Assembly (NCBI RefSeq): GCF_002933855.1
Contig: NZ_BFAQ01000013.1
Location: 62,001 to 126,000, forward strand
DNA from: Vibrio penaeicida
GTDB lineage: Bacteria > Pseudomonadota > Gammaproteobacteria > Enterobacterales > Vibrionaceae
Direction: 5' to 3'
DNA: 64,000 bases
Shown: positions 62,656-64,000 of the stretch, in pieces
How the letters are laid out: every line of letters starts with the position of its first letter
Numbering within the stretch: position 1 is the stretch's first letter
Translations under genes and position numbers: made by a program
Notes under the pieces: model-generated
Database searches by the model: none
Seen by the model: the letters and a program-made list of their open reading frames with translations, nothing else
What the model was told of the DNA's origin: nothing

Positions 62656-63288
62656 ATGAACGACACTCAACCATCCGTCCAATCACAAACATCAGTCCAT
62701 CCACAAGAATCAGCGCATTCTCAAACCTCAATACGTTCTGATATCTATGCGTTGCTTGCAACCGTATTTCGTGCCGCACCCAGCCAAGATGTTCTGAATT
62801 GGATAAAAGAGCTCGAAGTCAGCGAGCATGCTGATAGCCAAATGGCGACAGCATGGAACAACTTAAGAAACACGGCTGGTTTGTATACCCACGAAGATAT
62901 TCAACAGGAATACCAAGATCTGTTTATTGGAATCGGGCGAGGTGAAGTGATGCCTTTTGCGTCGTGGCACTTAACCGGTTCTTTAATGGAAAAACCACTT
63001 GCAGCGATTCGGCAAGATCTCATGCGAATGGGGTTTACTCGAAACGACGAGACGAAAGAACCGGAAGACCATTTTGCTGCACTGTGCGAAGTCATGTCTT
63101 TACTGGACTCTGAGACGGAGCAAAACGCATTTTTTAACCGCCATATTCAACCTTGGTTTGAATCATTAGCTAGGCAAATTCGGGAAGCAGAAAGTGCCCG
63201 TTTTTACGCCGCTATGGCAACCGTATTACACCAATTCTTGCTTATCGAGCAGGTTCGCTTTGCGCGAGTACCTGTCCGAGAAGCCTAG
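62656..63288 (+). CDS. TorD/DmsD-family molybdoenzyme chaperone
   Basis: A 210-residue all-helical cytoplasmic chaperone that binds the twin-arginine signal of a molybdoenzyme until its cofactor is inserted. The family core is EYQDLFIGIGRGEVMPFASWHL (within residues about 83-104), and EPEDHFAALCEVM near 135-147 is the second hallmark. The first 25 residues are a low-complexity Ser/Gln/His stretch (SVQSQTSVHPQES). It probably serves FdhA encoded just downstream. Confidence 0.87.
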   Translation: MNDTQPSVQSQTSVHPQESAHSQTSIRSDIYALLATVFRAAPSQDVLNWIKELEVSEHADSQMATAWNNLRNTAGLYTHEDIQQEYQDLFIGIGRGEVMPFASWHLTGSLMEKPLAAIRQDLMRMGFTRNDETKEPEDHFAALCEVMSLLDSETEQNAFFNRHIQPWFESLARQIREAESARFYAAMATVLHQFLLIEQVRFARVPVREA

Positions 63289-63345
63289 ATGATAACTAGA
63301 GATGCAGAGCATCCACTCAATGGGCACTGAATCATGGAGCACCCT

Positions 63346-63540
63346 ATGAAAGATAAACAAGCCATCGATACACGCCGCCGAGATCTGCTTAAGGGATTAA
63401 GCACGGCAGCAGTAGCCGGCACGCTTGCCGCAGGGACATCTACGGCCGCTTCAGCAACCGAAGCTAAGCCAGAGGTGGAAGAGACAACCACTGGATATAA
63501 AGAAACTCAACATATCCGTGATTACTACGACACCCTATAA
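63346..63540 (+). CDS. Small twin-arginine formate dehydrogenase subunit
   Basis: A 64-residue protein consisting mainly of a Tat signal (RRRDLLKGLSTAAVAG, from residue 10) and a short acidic tail that ends in RDYYDTL. Such mini-proteins precede fdhA in vibrios and related bacteria and are annotated as a formate dehydrogenase region subunit. ATG 63346 has GGAG 6 bases upstream, better than ATG 63334. Role unknown; it may form a Tat-linked anchor or occupy the chaperone. Confidence 0.75.
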   Translation: MKDKQAIDTRRRDLLKGLSTAAVAGTLAAGTSTAASATEAKPEVEETTTGYKETQHIRDYYDTL

Positions 63541-63551
63541 GGAGCAATGGA

Positions 63552-64000
63552 ATGAAACTTACCAAGCGTTCCGATAGCGTTAACAAGGAAGAAAGCCAAA
63601 TCGGATTGAGCCGTCGTTCTTTTATGAAGAATTCAACACTGGCAGCAGGGGGAGCCGCCGTCGGCGCTTCTATGTTTGCACCGGGGATGATGCGCAAGGC
63701 AAACGCAAAAAGCGTCGCCTCTACGGTACCCACCGAAATTAAGCGCACCATCTGTTCACACTGTTCTGTAGGCTGCGGTATATACGCCGAAGTGCAAAAT
63801 GGCGTGTGGACAGGGCAAGAGCCTGCGTTCGACCACCCATTTAATGCGGGTGGGCACTGCGCTAAAGGGGCTGCTCTGCGTGAACACGGGCATGGGGAAA
63901 GACGCCTAAAATACCCAATGAAGTTGGAAGGCGGCAAATGGAAACAAATGAGCTGGGAAGATGCCATCGAAGAAATCGGCAACAAAACGCTCGAAATTCG
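63552..64000 (+). CDS. fdhA: Formate dehydrogenase catalytic subunit, 5' part only
   Basis: First 149 residues of a Mo/W-bisMGD enzyme oxidising formate to CO2. Tat signal with SRRSFMK at residues 20-26, so a periplasmic enzyme. The [4Fe-4S] ligands are Cys68, Cys71, Cys75 and Cys103 (CSHCSVGCGIY and GGHCAKG), a full four-Cys set unlike IdrA. The active-site Cys or selenocysteine lies beyond the window. GGAG is 7 bases before ATG. Co-transcribed with the upstream accessory genes. Confidence 0.9.
   Translation, partial: MKLTKRSDSVNKEESQIGLSRRSFMKNSTLAAGGAAVGASMFAPGMMRKANAKSVASTVPTEIKRTICSHCSVGCGIYAEVQNGVWTGQEPAFDHPFNAGGHCAKGAALREHGHGERRLKYPMKLEGGKWKQMSWEDAIEEIGNKTLEI

Noticed and set aside
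1..64000. CRISPR arrays, tRNA or rRNA genes, prophage genes
   Set aside because: No regularly spaced repeats, cloverleaf genes, rRNA or phage structural genes were recognised on either strand.

Overview
The window looks like a piece of a Vibrio (Vibrionaceae, Gammaproteobacteria) chromosome. The evidence is a typical moderate-GC marine gamma-proteobacterial gene style, several families that I know mainly from Vibrio and relatives (DUF3080 lipoprotein, DUF2960, DUF3802, MobB-MoeA fusion, DUF3305/DUF3306 formate dehydrogenase accessory genes), and a gene order (LigE ligase, NorM, RibE, NagK, YbiT, TupABC, Fdh) that from memory resembles the VC1510-VC1543 part of Vibrio cholerae chromosome 1. 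No rRNA, tRNA, CRISPR array or prophage was seen.

Layout. 1-2 kb: a secreted pentein-like (arginine deiminase superfamily) protein cut by the window edge. 2-16 kb: ordinary backbone with a periplasmic-type ATP-dependent DNA ligase, a DUF3080 lipoprotein, NorM efflux pump, riboflavin synthase, a fructosamine-kinase family protein, a CheY/CheC-type regulator coupled to a diguanylate cyclase, an NlpC/P60 lipoprotein, a chemoreceptor, a 264-bp MITE, a fatty-acid hydroxylase, the DTW protein and N-acetylglucosamine kinase.

16-29 kb is the highlight: a probable dissimilatory iodate reductase (Idr) island. On the plus strand are two diheme cytochrome c peroxidases (idrP-type), a Tat-exported Rieske protein (idrB), a 898-residue molybdopterin oxidoreductase with the arsenite-oxidase-type C-X2-C-X3-C-X70-S motif (idrA), and a small monoheme cytochrome c. 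Divergent from it lies a minus-strand block of a HEAT-repeat protein, a dCache/PAS histidine kinase and an NtrC-type sigma-54 activator. The 377-bp region between the two blocks carries sigma-54-type promoter matches facing both ways, with two AAACGTTCA boxes 32 bp apart midway. This suggests a self-contained, signal-regulated iodate respiration module.

29-38 kb: molybdenum/tungsten supply (MobB-MoeA fusion, MobA, tungstate transporter TupABC) with a second NtrC-type regulator and Cache histidine kinase. A near-consensus sigma-54 promoter faces tupA. 38-49 kb: ABC-F protein YbiT, then a complete polyol (mannitol/sorbitol-type) uptake and catabolism operon ending in its AraC-type regulator. 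49-58.5 kb: an accessory stretch of small or single genes (GyrI-like domain, exported DJ-1/PfpI protein with divergent LysR, YnfA, an ACR3-like transporter with a Cys-tailed flavoprotein, two GNATs plus a GNAT remnant, a chemoreceptor). 58.7-64 kb: the formate dehydrogenase locus (FdhD, DUF3305, DUF3306, polyferredoxin, TorD-like chaperone, small Tat subunit, start of the catalytic subunit).

The modules fit together: TupABC and MobA/MobB-MoeA would supply metal and cofactor to the two Mo/W enzymes in the window, the putative iodate reductase and formate dehydrogenase. Formate could supply electrons and iodate could accept them in anaerobic respiration; this coupling is inference from co-location only.
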